Assembly: GCA_945862385.1 (NCBI GenBank)
Contig: CAMAXV010000001.1
Location: 1-64,000, forward strand
Length of the DNA: 64,000 nt
Origin: Chitinophaga pinensis
GTDB taxonomy: Bacteria > Bacteroidota > Bacteroidia > Chitinophagales > Chitinophagaceae
Direction of reading: 5' to 3'
Shown here: piece by piece, positions 15,473-24,613 of the stretch
Layout: each line of letters starts with the position of its first letter
Numbering within the stretch: position 1 is the stretch's first letter
Notes under the pieces: generated by a model
What the model was told of the DNA's origin: nothing
Database searches by the model: none
The model's input: the letters and a program-made list of their open reading frames with translations, nothing else
Program-made: the position numbers and the translations under genes

Positions 15473-18400
15473 TTAACCCTTTTTTTTGAGCTCAAGCAGA
15501 TAAGCCAGCAGGTCAGATAATTCCTGATTGCCCATGGCCTCATGCAGGCCTTCAGGCATCATAGACTGTTTGAGCTGCTGCATGGATTTGACGTCTGCTG
15601 TTTTGATGCGTTGAACTGCACCTCCGGGATATTTAAGGTCGATATCCGTTTCGGTTTTACTGGAGATGATGCCGGTTAAGGAACTACCGTCTTTCATCTG
15701 TAACGTCCATCCCTCATAACCAAAACTGATACCTTCATTGGGTTGTACAATTGCTTTGAGCATTCCATCCCTGTCATATTTGGAACCGATTTCAGTAAGT
15801 TTAGGTCCAAAGTCAAAACCGTCATTATTAACCTTGTGACATACTGCACACTGGCTGGCAAAAACCAGTTTACCTTTGGAAGGGATTCCCTTGAAAGACG
15901 CCAGTGATGAAACGGTGGGAAGCACCTTCACTTCTTCAGGCTTTTCAACTTTTTTGGGCAGATAGGATTGTGCTTCAGTGCGTATAGACTTCATCCATGC
16001 ACCACTCACACTGTTAACTACATCTGGAATTAATTCATCTGGAACAGATTTCGACCTCAGCAGCTGCAATACACGCTGTTCGCCTTCACTGCTTCTTCCA
16101 AGCCTTGATGCAGCATATTTCCGTACTTCCACAGGAAACTGATCAGAAAAAGCCACAGATTGAATCAGGTTAACAGACTTTGACGTACCTACTCCACCCA
16201 ATGCGAGGATAATCGATTTAATTTTAGCTGAATCTGACCCTTCAAGCACATTCAAAATCAATTTTTCTGCATTAAACTGAAACAGTGCCCGAACGGCACT
16301 CCTCCCAAGGTCATTACCGGCTTGTTTGATTCCGAGCTCAAGCAGCCTGGGACTCTCAGAAGTTAAATTGAATTTGAGTACGAAATCAAGATAACCCCGG
16401 GTTCCTTCCAGAGAACGTAAAACATTTTCAAGTGCATACATGGCAACAGCAGACATCCGCACAGGCTTTTCAGGTAGAGCAAATAAAGCCAGCTGATTGA
16501 CAAGTACATCCTGACCACCATTGGACTCCATTAGTTTAATAAGTGCGGTGTATTTTGCCGTGCCATTATTGAAATGAAATGCCCTGAAATACCGCAGTCT
16601 ATGCCTAATATCCACTGAAGCATCCCCGGCCAAACCTGTGAGAAATGGAATTGACTCATCCGTTCTTGCCCGCCAGACTATATCAGTGCCTGCGGCAGTT
16701 GTAACCGGATCCTTAACTTTTTGAAGATAGGCAGAAAAGAATGCATCCCATTGTGCGTCAGCACCGATACCTAGTGCTTCCAGGTACCACCGGTCCCTGC
16801 CATCATGCTGCAGCGCGAGGTCCGTCCACAGACCCGGAGCCTCCGGAGCGGGATGATGATGCAATGCCAGCGCACATTCACGCCGCACCTGAATATCCCT
16901 GTCTTTCTTCAATACCTTTATGATGGGAATAACATCCTGGCCAATACGCAAAGCGCCTCTGATTGCCAGTATACGGATACGCGGACTGGCATCCTTCATA
17001 GCCTGCCCAATATACTTGCCTGCGTTTTTCTGATCAGCAGTAATCATTGCCCAGAATGCCCTGGCACGCATGGTTGAATTGCCACCTGCCTTCCAGATTT
17101 GCTCAAGCTGAGGCATGGCACTTTTCCCAAATCCCTGAATGGCTTCAAAGGCTTTAAACCTCACAGCCAGATTAGGATTCTGCAATGCATTTACGGCGCC
17201 TACCGGTGTTGAGCAATCGAGCTTGGGCATTACATATCGTCTACTTTCCGCGGTTGTTACTCTGTAAATTCTACCCCTCACCTGGTCACCTGCCTGATGT
17301 CCACCTACGCCCGGATCGTACCAATCGGCTACAATCAATGAACCATCTGGTGCCACACAAACATCAGCCGGCCTGAACCATTTATCGCGGTCGCCCTTCA
17401 GCATATTAATCACCCCTGCTGAATAACCTGCACCACTTTTGGTTGTGGTATATGCCCGAACCACATTCGGACCTGCATCGCAATGGATAAGCTGCTGACG
17501 GAATGCCTCCGGTAAAAGATTACCCTCATAAACCAGTATACCTGTTGGAGAACCCGCACCGGTCTGCAACATATTGGGGATCACTCCCGGATCATTGAGG
17601 TGCCAGTGTCTGAATGGAATGGAGTCTTCACGGTTGGCACGGTTCGATTGCCATCCGGCGCCAGTCATCTCATCCGTATAACCATAGTTTCCATAGGGCA
17701 TCACATAGTTTATGCGCGTGCCCTTGTTGCCATCATCATCATTATCACTCTGCCAGAGGGTTCCATAACTATCTACAGCCACTTCATAGGGATTCCTGAA
17801 ATTATCCCCCAAACATTCCACCTGAGAGCCATCCGGATTGCATCGGAAAACCATGCCCTGTTTATATTTCTTCGGACCAATCTCATCTCCATCCTGATCA
17901 CGCACCACAGCACCATTTTTATCTTTTAAAGTGGTTCCACTGTTACCAAAATTGAAATATAATTTACCATCCGGACCAAATGTAAAAGCATGTACGCCAT
18001 GGTCATGCTGCTCCCCTTCAATACCCTGAAACATAATCTCCTTCCTGTCTGCCACATCATCTCCGTTGTCATCATAAAAATTCCAGACATATGGACTTTG
18101 AGAGACAATAACCCTGTTACCAAGCACTGCAATGCCAAGAGGGGCATTGAGTTCCGGACCCTGATAAAAAACTTTTGCAGTATCTGAAACACCATCTTCA
18201 TTCAGGTCTTCCAGGATTACGATACGGTCTCCTGAGGCACGGGTAGGATTTCCGTTAATGGCAGGTCTGTAGTTGTACGCTTCTGTTACCCAGATTCTAC
18301 CCCGGTCATCCACATCAATATTCGTGGGATTCTGGAGCATTGGTTCAGCAGCTATAAGCTGCACTTCAAGACCATATGCCACATCGAGCCCCTGCAAAGC

Positions 18401-18550
18401 ATTCGAAGGAATCCTTTTCATGGCATCCGTAATGGTGTCATTAACTGACCGACCAGACTGCATCATTCCCGGAGGTATAGTGTAGCCAAGCAGTAATATT
18501 GTAATAAACAGTGTTGCAAAAGAAATTGCCGGGATATATCTTTTATTCAT
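15473..18550 (-). CDS. PVC-type heme-binding dehydrogenase/cytochrome c protein
   Basis: A 1025-residue exported protein with an N-terminal membrane anchor or signal (ISFATLFITILLLGY). It has three parts: a beta-propeller of the membrane-bound dehydrogenase/PVC type (about 45-420), an alpha-helical HEAT-like region (about 430-850), and a C-terminal cytochrome c domain with the heme site CAVCH at about residue 900 and a distal Met in QSMMPEGL. Such proteins are thought to oxidise sugars or related substrates in the periplasm and pass electrons to cytochrome c. It is the last gene of a minus-strand set with two phosphatase-superfamily genes (36-bp gap to PhoD). A 974-residue relative is at 59686-62610. 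Confidence 0.88.
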   Translation of the reverse strand: MNKRYIPAISFATLFITILLLGYTIPPGMMQSGRSVNDTITDAMKRIPSNALQGLDVAYGLEVQLIAAEPMLQNPTNIDVDDRGRIWVTEAYNYRPAINGNPTRASGDRIVILEDLNEDGVSDTAKVFYQGPELNAPLGIAVLGNRVIVSQSPYVWNFYDDNGDDVADRKEIMFQGIEGEQHDHGVHAFTFGPDGKLYFNFGNSGTTLKDKNGAVVRDQDGDEIGPKKYKQGMVFRCNPDGSQVECLGDNFRNPYEVAVDSYGTLWQSDNDDDGNKGTRINYVMPYGNYGYTDEMTGAGWQSNRANREDSIPFRHWHLNDPGVIPNMLQTGAGSPTGILVYEGNLLPEAFRQQLIHCDAGPNVVRAYTTTKSGAGYSAGVINMLKGDRDKWFRPADVCVAPDGSLIVADWYDPGVGGHQAGDQVRGRIYRVTTAESRRYVMPKLDCSTPVGAVNALQNPNLAVRFKAFEAIQGFGKSAMPQLEQIWKAGGNSTMRARAFWAMITADQKNAGKYIGQAMKDASPRIRILAIRGALRIGQDVIPIIKVLKKDRDIQVRRECALALHHHPAPEAPGLWTDLALQHDGRDRWYLEALGIGADAQWDAFFSAYLQKVKDPVTTAAGTDIVWRARTDESIPFLTGLAGDASVDIRHRLRYFRAFHFNNGTAKYTALIKLMESNGGQDVLVNQLALFALPEKPVRMSAVAMYALENVLRSLEGTRGYLDFVLKFNLTSESPRLLELGIKQAGNDLGRSAVRALFQFNAEKLILNVLEGSDSAKIKSIILALGGVGTSKSVNLIQSVAFSDQFPVEVRKYAASRLGRSSEGEQRVLQLLRSKSVPDELIPDVVNSVSGAWMKSIRTEAQSYLPKKVEKPEEVKVLPTVSSLASFKGIPSKGKLVFASQCAVCHKVNNDGFDFGPKLTEIGSKYDRDGMLKAIVQPNEGISFGYEGWTLQMKDGSSLTGIISSKTETDIDLKYPGGAVQRIKTADVKSMQQLKQSMMPEGLHEAMGNQELSDLLAYLLELKKKG

Positions 18551-18586
18551 CAGAGGGATGGTGTTGGTCTTACTATGTGAAAGAGA

Positions 18587-19618
18587 TTACTTGTTCAAAT
18601 CAAGTGGAAATTTCGCAAAAACAGCATTATTATTTCCTTGTATTTCTACACTGACTTTAGGTTTTTTTCCACTCCAGTCGATGTGAATAACGCCAAAGTT
18701 CTTCTGTGCAACGAGCTTGCCTGTCCGGTTTGCATTGGGTTCCTCCCTGTATGCAGGCCACGTGTGGGTCATACCACTGGAAGTAATATCATACAGCGGA
18801 TATTTCATGCCGGGTAATTGCAGGGAAGATAGTTCAGCAATGTGCCGGTCTCCACTGATGACAAAAACGCCCTCCTGGCCTGAAGCTGCAACAAGGTCAT
18901 AAAAGCGTTGCTGAGCCGAAGGAAAGTTGGCCCATTTCTCAAAACGGTGATCGGATGCAATGAGTTGAATGCTCGAATTGATGATGGTGATGGCGGCCTT
19001 ACTGCGGAGTTCATTTTCCAGCCATTGCCATTGTGCTTCGCCGAGAATATCCCTGCCCGGAATGCGTTTATACCGGCTTTCTGATTGTCCGTTTGCATTG
19101 GTATAGGTTTCCCTTTCCAACGCATCACGAAAATATCGGGTATCGAGGTTGATGACCTTGACCTGCCTGCCTTGTGGACCATAGATCATGCTGCTGTATC
19201 CCCCCTCTCTTTTCCTGATAGCATCCGCTGCAGGAATACCAAGAAAATCAAGCAGGATATCCCGGCTCTCCCTTCGGCGCTCATACTCACTACCACCATC
19301 ATTCAATCCATAATCATGATCATCATACACGCCAGTAACGGCTGCATATGACAATAATTCACGGTATCCCGGCTGATTTTTCTGGACATCATATTTGTGC
19401 CTGAGGGTATCCATATTGTATGTATCACCATATACAATATCTCCTCCCCATATCCAGAGCTGAGGCCTGACAGCATTGACTTCCTTCCAGAGTTTAGGTT
19501 GCACATACTGATTATCACATGAGCCAAAAGCAATCGCAGTGAGGGGTTTTTTCTGCGCCTGGATGCAGGTGAGCATACCAACTGCAAGAGTGAATAGCAT
19601 GAAGTGTTTGCGCATCAT
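18587..19618 (-). CDS. PhoD-like alkaline phosphatase/phosphodiesterase
   Basis: About 343 residues with a signal peptide (LAVGMLTCIQAQ). AFGSCDNQ, WGGDIVYGD and YDDHDYGLNDGG carry the metal ligands typical of the PhoD-like metallophosphatase family; SGDRHIAEL near the C-terminus supplies further His and Asp ligands. It acts outside the cytoplasm on phosphoesters. The start at 19616-19618 is chosen just before the signal peptide; an upstream frame adds seven residues. It lies between another alkaline-phosphatase superfamily gene and the PVC-type cytochrome gene, all on the minus strand. Confidence 0.9.
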   Translation of the reverse strand: MMRKHFMLFTLAVGMLTCIQAQKKPLTAIAFGSCDNQYVQPKLWKEVNAVRPQLWIWGGDIVYGDTYNMDTLRHKYDVQKNQPGYRELLSYAAVTGVYDDHDYGLNDGGSEYERRRESRDILLDFLGIPAADAIRKREGGYSSMIYGPQGRQVKVINLDTRYFRDALERETYTNANGQSESRYKRIPGRDILGEAQWQWLENELRSKAAITIINSSIQLIASDHRFEKWANFPSAQQRFYDLVAASGQEGVFVISGDRHIAELSSLQLPGMKYPLYDITSSGMTHTWPAYREEPNANRTGKLVAQKNFGVIHIDWSGKKPKVSVEIQGNNNAVFAKFPLDLNK

Positions 19619-19679
19619 TGAAGTGAGTATATTTAACAAGTTATTACTTTAAAGGCAAACGATATTATCTTCAATCATA

Positions 19680-20924
19680 TTACTTCGTTTTCAACCAGAC
19701 ATTGGCACTGTTATACCTTCCTTTCAACACAATTCTAACCCAGGGAGAACCAAAAGAATCATTAAAAGACATTTTTCCTTTTGCTGACTGGACTGATTTG
19801 ATTTTGCTGTATTGGCTTGATGATTCGTGGAAGGGGTCATCAGACGGGGCTGCGAAAAGTTGAAGTTTCTCGCTGTTATGTGATTTCCAGTTTAATTCAA
19901 TTTCCTTGCCCGATTTTACAGCGCTTAAGTCAGATATGGAAAGCGGACCTATCAGAGATTGACCATCCAGTTCCCGCTCCACCCATTCAGGTAATTGCAG
20001 TTGAAGATGCCTTGCAACTGTTGGAAAAATATCAACAACTGCAGGCATCGAAGGTTTTTTAAATTCGTTACCCAGTTTTTTATTGCTGATGATCCAGGTG
20101 GTACGTTCACGGTCAGACTGTCCCCCATGGTCTTTACCGCTGATGCTGTCTCGGCCATGGTCTGTGGTGATGATAATCATCCAGTCTTCTGCAAACTGCT
20201 GCTCTCTGAAGGCTACAGCTGCTGCTACCCTGGCAACCTGGCGGTCAAGCAAATTAATAGCTTCGTATTGCTGACGACTGTCTCCATAACGATGTCCCAT
20301 ATCATCTGTGTATTCCAGATAAACCCAGGAAAGATCGGGTCCCTGCTTTCGAATGACAGCGTCTGCTTCCGAAACCACACGTTCATCGATGAGCTGGATG
20401 TAAGCGGCATCCGCATCATGCGGATAGGTGATGGTATCGTGTTCATACCCATCTGCTGTAAAATCGATTTTTATGCCGCCGGTTGCCGCCAAACCCTCGC
20501 CCACCAGTTTGGTTCTGTTATCGAGCCACGTTGAAAAAATCCCTGTTGTTTTTTCTGGATGCACCGACTTCATTACCCTGAAAAGGGTGGGATACCTGTA
20601 GCTCGGTGCGGCGATGTCATTGTCCCATACCTGGTGTTTATTGGCCCAGGTGCCCGTCAGCAGACTATTATATCCTACGGCTGAGATGGTAGGCGACTGA
20701 GAATAGCCTCCCCGTTCTCCTCCTACATAAGCCCTGGTGTAGGTAGCCTGTGCTGCAAGGGCATGCATCGCGGGTGCCGGATGCTTTTCCAGTACATCAG
20801 CCGGAATACCATCTGCAATGATAAAAATGGCTTTGGGTATACGCTGGGCAAAGCTCTCAGGAGGTACAAGGAGATGGAAACCAGCAAGAAGAAAAGCGCA
20901 TAAATGTGCCCGCATGCCAAACAA
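19680..20924 (-). CDS. Alkaline phosphatase-superfamily enzyme (type I phosphodiesterase/nucleotide pyrophosphatase-like)
   Basis: A 414-residue exported protein (signal ends near SFAQ). AIFIIADGIPAD is the first metal site; SQSPTISAVGYNSLLTG holds the nucleophile region (Ser or Thr); the YTDDMGHRYG and TTDHGRDSISGKDHGG segments supply the remaining Asp and His metal ligands, the pattern of nucleotide pyrophosphatase/phosphodiesterases. It is the first gene of a three-gene minus-strand group with PhoD (61-bp gap) and the PVC-type cytochrome. An intrinsic terminator at 20959-20992 separates it from the gene upstream. Confidence 0.88.
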   Translation of the reverse strand: MFGMRAHLCAFLLAGFHLLVPPESFAQRIPKAIFIIADGIPADVLEKHPAPAMHALAAQATYTRAYVGGERGGYSQSPTISAVGYNSLLTGTWANKHQVWDNDIAAPSYRYPTLFRVMKSVHPEKTTGIFSTWLDNRTKLVGEGLAATGGIKIDFTADGYEHDTITYPHDADAAYIQLIDERVVSEADAVIRKQGPDLSWVYLEYTDDMGHRYGDSRQQYEAINLLDRQVARVAAAVAFREQQFAEDWMIIITTDHGRDSISGKDHGGQSDRERTTWIISNKKLGNEFKKPSMPAVVDIFPTVARHLQLQLPEWVERELDGQSLIGPLSISDLSAVKSGKEIELNWKSHNSEKLQLFAAPSDDPFHESSSQYSKIKSVQSAKGKMSFNDSFGSPWVRIVLKGRYNSANVWLKTK

Positions 20925-20958
20925 TTTGCGGGCAATTTATCATGTTATGCTGACATCC

Positions 20959-20992
20959 CAAATAAAAAAGAAAAGGCGGTATTACTACCGCC
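20959..20992 (-). terminator. Intrinsic terminator of the CstB-like gene
   Basis: GGCGGTA and TACCGCC form a seven-base stem with loop TTAC (20975-20992). On the minus strand it is followed by TTTTCTTTTTTATT, a good U-tract. It lies 28 bp beyond the stop of the gene at 21020. Confidence 0.85.
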
Positions 20993-21019
20993 AGTTCCCT
21001 TTTTCAACAACGCGCTTCT

Positions 21020-22441
21020 TTAAAGCATGGTAGATGGACATACATAATCAGATACTTCAAAATGTCCTGACTCTTTGAGGGCCTTAAAGCCTCCCTGAAC
21101 ATCCACGAGGTTTTCAAATCCCCTTGCCTTCAGGGTGGATATGAAGATCATGGAACGGTATCCACCTGCACAATGTACAAAGTATGTTTTGCTGCGGTCA
21201 ATCTGAGCCATGCTGTCGTTGATGAAATCCAACGGCGCATTTTCAGCACCAATCAGATGTTCACTGAAGTACTCAGACTTCTTCCGCACATCAAGGATGT
21301 TGAGTTGGTTGTTTGCATCTTTGAGTTCAGCCAATTGAGCTGCTGATATGGATTTGATTTCGTCCAGCTCCCTGCCGGCTGCTTTCCAGGCATCAATTCC
21401 GCCCTTCAGGTATCCTATTGTAAAATCATACCCCACCCTGGCCAGCCTTATAACTGCTTCTTCTTCCCTGCCTTCGTCGGTTACCAACAGAATTTCCTGT
21501 TTGATGTCCGGAATCATGGCACCTACCCATGGTGCGAAGCTGCCATCGATACCGATATTGATTGAGTTTGGAATGAATCCTTTTGCGAAATCCTGAGCTG
21601 TACGGGTATCCAGAATGAGTGCACCGGTTTCATTGGCTGCAGCTTCAAAAGCAGCCGGACTCAGCGCATGATGCCCCCTTTCCAGTACTTTGTCGATACT
21701 GTCATAACCCTGAATATTCATCAGCACATTCAGCGGAAAATATCCGGGAGGTGCAACGAGTCCTTCCAGCACTGCCTTTTTGAACTCCTCTCTGGTAAGC
21801 GCGGGATCCAGTGCGTAATTTGTTTGTTTTTGATGACCAAGGGTGTCTGTAGTTTCCTTGCTCATATTTTTACCACAGGCACTGCCAGCACCATGAGCAG
21901 GGTATACGATGATTTCATCAGACAATGGCATGATTTTATTGCGCAGTGAATCATAGAGATGACCGGCAAGGATATCTTCTGTGAGTTCAGCCTTCACTTT
22001 CTGAGCCAGATCAGGACGGCCCACATCTCCGATAAAGAGGGTGTCGCCGCTGAAAAGTGCTGTTTCCTTTCCTTTTTCATCTATCAAAAGATAACAAGTG
22101 CTTTCCATGGTATGACCGGGTGTATGCAATACCTTAATCTGGATATTACCCAGCTGTAACAGTTCACCATCTTTTGCACTATGAATGTCAAATGCCGGGG
22201 CTGCATTTGGTCCGTATACAATTTTAGCACCTGTTTTTTGAGCCAGGTCTATGTGACCGGATACAAAATCAGCATGAAAATGTGTTTCAAGTACATATTT
22301 TATTTGGGCACCATCTGCTTCTGCTTTACGGATATATGGTTCAACTTCACGTAACGGGTCGATGATGGCAGCTTCACCATTGCTCTCAATGTAATAAGCT
22401 CCCTGGGCAAGACATCCGGTGTAAATCTGTTCTACTTTCAT
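21020..22441 (-). CDS. CstB-like persulfide dioxygenase-rhodanese fusion
   Basis: A 473-residue three-domain enzyme. The N-terminal metallo-beta-lactamase fold (about 1-250) carries THFHADFVSGH (H54, H56, D58, H63) and FSGDTLFIGDVG, as in ETHE1-type persulfide dioxygenases. A first rhodanese domain (about 265-355) has LLVTDEGRE where a catalytic Cys would be, so it is probably inactive. A second rhodanese domain (about 375-470) has the active loop HCAGGYRS. This MBL/pseudo-rhodanese/rhodanese order is that of Staphylococcus CstB, which oxidises low-molecular-weight persulfides to thiosulfate. No csoR/cstR repressor lies nearby. The ATG at 22439-22441 starts the MBL fold. Confidence 0.88.
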   Translation of the reverse strand: MKVEQIYTGCLAQGAYYIESNGEAAIIDPLREVEPYIRKAEADGAQIKYVLETHFHADFVSGHIDLAQKTGAKIVYGPNAAPAFDIHSAKDGELLQLGNIQIKVLHTPGHTMESTCYLLIDEKGKETALFSGDTLFIGDVGRPDLAQKVKAELTEDILAGHLYDSLRNKIMPLSDEIIVYPAHGAGSACGKNMSKETTDTLGHQKQTNYALDPALTREEFKKAVLEGLVAPPGYFPLNVLMNIQGYDSIDKVLERGHHALSPAAFEAAANETGALILDTRTAQDFAKGFIPNSINIGIDGSFAPWVGAMIPDIKQEILLVTDEGREEEAVIRLARVGYDFTIGYLKGGIDAWKAAGRELDEIKSISAAQLAELKDANNQLNILDVRKKSEYFSEHLIGAENAPLDFINDSMAQIDRSKTYFVHCAGGYRSMIFISTLKARGFENLVDVQGGFKALKESGHFEVSDYVCPSTML

Positions 22442-22570
22442 GGTTTTATTATTAGGGTTGAATGATAGATTGACAATACAAAGTTGATGCTTTTGATTAT
22501 TGTAACAGGTGACTAAAATCACTTAACAGATCATTGATTCCAAATGCCTGAAATTTTACCTTGTGTACAG

Positions 22571-23188
22571 ATGAAAACGAGTAATACCATCAATTTTACA
22601 GAGCTGAATGTAAACCGCATTCAGGCACTCACTGATGCTGTATTTGCTATAGTCATTACTATTCTCTCGCTCTCTCTTGTTGTTCCCCCAGGCGAAGATG
22701 ATGAAGGATTAAAAAGATTCATGTGGGATCAGATTATCCCAAAATTATTCATCTTCTTCCTGGGTTTTATCGTAGTGGGTGCTTTTTGGGTAGACACCCA
22801 CTTCAACCACCACCACATGGTGAAAACGAATATATTCAGCATCTGGCTCAACATCATCTTTCTGATGTTCGTCTGCCTCATCCCTTTTTCGTCTGGCTTC
22901 CTCGCTAATTACCTGAAAAAACCCATGAGCCTGGTTGTTTACAGCATCAACCTGATCATGGTAAGCATCATACACCTGGCCATGCTAATCTATGCCTGGG
23001 AGAAAAAATTCATTGATCCTACTGTAGATAAAGTGCTTTACAGCAACATGTGTTGGCGCATCATCCTGCCTACTGTTGTGTATATCGCTATTATTCCACT
23101 GGCCTTTCTGAAAAACAGCTGGGTGGTATATCTCTTTCTTGCACCCCTGTTTTTCCAGATTCTGTTCGGTCGGGCTAAAAGAAAATGA
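22571..23188 (+). CDS. TMEM175-family (DUF1211) potassium channel-like protein
   Basis: About 205 residues with six hydrophobic segments. RIQALTDAVFAIVITILSLSL in the first helix is close to the TMEM175 pore motif R-x-x-x-[FL]-[ST]-D-x-[VA]-F-A-I-x-x-T; FFLGFIVVGAFWVDTHFNHH corresponds to the conserved F/W/H segment after TM3. Bacterial TMEM175 proteins form tetrameric K+-selective channels. The ATG at 22571 is preferred over one nine codons upstream because homology follows it. It is divergent from the CstB-like gene. Confidence 0.85.
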   Translation: MKTSNTINFTELNVNRIQALTDAVFAIVITILSLSLVVPPGEDDEGLKRFMWDQIIPKLFIFFLGFIVVGAFWVDTHFNHHHMVKTNIFSIWLNIIFLMFVCLIPFSSGFLANYLKKPMSLVVYSINLIMVSIIHLAMLIYAWEKKFIDPTVDKVLYSNMCWRIILPTVVYIAIIPLAFLKNSWVVYLFLAPLFFQILFGRAKRK

Positions 23189-23239
23189 AGCTGCGCAGAG
23201 TTGGAATTTTCACGTTAACTTTAGGCAAACGAATGCTGG

Positions 23240-24598
23240 ATGAACAACTCACGCCGTAGTTTCCTGCGCAATAGCGCTTCTTTGTTGGCCCTTGCTTCTT
23301 TGCAATCCGGGAGACTGCAACACTGGCAATTTGAAAAGAAAAGAAGGGTTGCACTTATCGGCACCGGGTGGTATGGAAAAAGCGATTTATTCCGGTTGAT
23401 GCAGGTTGCACCAGTGGATGTGGTGGGATTGTGTGATCCGGATAAAAATCAGCTTAAAAACGCCGCATCACTCATTGGTGAGAGGCTTGGCAGCAATAAG
23501 GAAATCGCAACCTACGGGGATTACAGACAATTGCTGAAAAATGAACAACCGGAAATTGTGCTCATCGGCTCTCCTGATCACTGGCATGCGTTGCAGGCAA
23601 TAGAATCGATTCAATCCGGTGCACATGTCTACCTGCAAAAACCAATCAGTGTGGATGTGATGGAAGGAGAAGCCATCCTTGCGGCAGCCAGAAAATACAA
23701 CAAAACTGTACAAGTAGGCACGCAACGGAGAAGCACGCCACACCTGGTGGAGGCCAAAAGAAGATTCGTTGATAGCGGTATGCTCGGTAAAGTGCACCAT
23801 GCTGAGATGAACTGCTATTACCATATGCGTAACAACAGCAATCCACCGCTGCAGGAAATACCCGATTACCTTGATTATGAGATGTGGACTGGTCCCGCTC
23901 CCCTCAGACCTTATGACGGACTGCCTCACAGGGGTTGGTGGCGTGCCTTTATGGAATATGGCAATGGCATCATGGGCGATATGTGCATACACATGTTTGA
24001 TACAGTGAGATGGATGCTTGACCTGGGCTGGCCTGAAAAAATCAGTTCAACTGGAGGAATTTATGGAAGTAGTCCGGGTAAAAGCAACATAGCCGATTCG
24101 CAAACTGCCATTTTTGAATACAACAAACTAAACTGTGTTTGGCAGCATCGTACCTGGGGAACATCTGCCGACCCGGAATATCCATGGGCTTTTAAGATCT
24201 ATGGCGAAAACGGAACCCTTTGTGGCAGCACCATGCGCTATGATTTCATCCCATCCGGAAAAGGTGAAAAAATCCATGGTGATGTTTTGTTTGAGCGGGA
24301 AAAATATCCTGAAGACCTGCGTGAGAAAGACATAGAACTCTTTGCTGCACCAGCTACCCGGGCACACATGCAGAATTTCCTGTCAGCCATTGACAACAAA
24401 TCCAGACCTGTGGCGGATATCGAAGAGGGACATATTTCCACTGCATCATGCATCCTTGCAAACATATCCATGAAGCTCGGCAGGCCACTGCAATATGATC
24501 CTGTCAATAAAATTGTGAAAGGTGATCCGGAAGCAACTGCCTTATTGAAACGCAGCTACCGCTCACCCTGGCAGCATCCTGACTATCAGAAAATTTGA
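23240..24598 (+). CDS. Tat-exported Gfo/Idh/MocA family oxidoreductase
   Basis: A 452-residue protein starting with a twin-arginine signal (RRSFLRNSASLLALASL), so it is exported folded, presumably with bound NAD(P). RVALIGTGWYGKSDL is the Rossmann loop and YLQKPISVDV the catalytic KP motif (Q replaces the usual E). The GIMGDMCIHMFD segment provides the conserved His. Bacteroidota commonly carry such periplasmic members, some acting as glycoside hydrolases by transient NAD-dependent oxidation. It converges with the SMP-30 gene. Confidence 0.9.
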   Translation: MNNSRRSFLRNSASLLALASLQSGRLQHWQFEKKRRVALIGTGWYGKSDLFRLMQVAPVDVVGLCDPDKNQLKNAASLIGERLGSNKEIATYGDYRQLLKNEQPEIVLIGSPDHWHALQAIESIQSGAHVYLQKPISVDVMEGEAILAAARKYNKTVQVGTQRRSTPHLVEAKRRFVDSGMLGKVHHAEMNCYYHMRNNSNPPLQEIPDYLDYEMWTGPAPLRPYDGLPHRGWWRAFMEYGNGIMGDMCIHMFDTVRWMLDLGWPEKISSTGGIYGSSPGKSNIADSQTAIFEYNKLNCVWQHRTWGTSADPEYPWAFKIYGENGTLCGSTMRYDFIPSGKGEKIHGDVLFEREKYPEDLREKDIELFAAPATRAHMQNFLSAIDNKSRPVADIEEGHISTASCILANISMKLGRPLQYDPVNKIVKGDPEATALLKRSYRSPWQHPDYQKI

Positions 24599-24613
24599 GT
24601 TAGGCTAGCCTCT

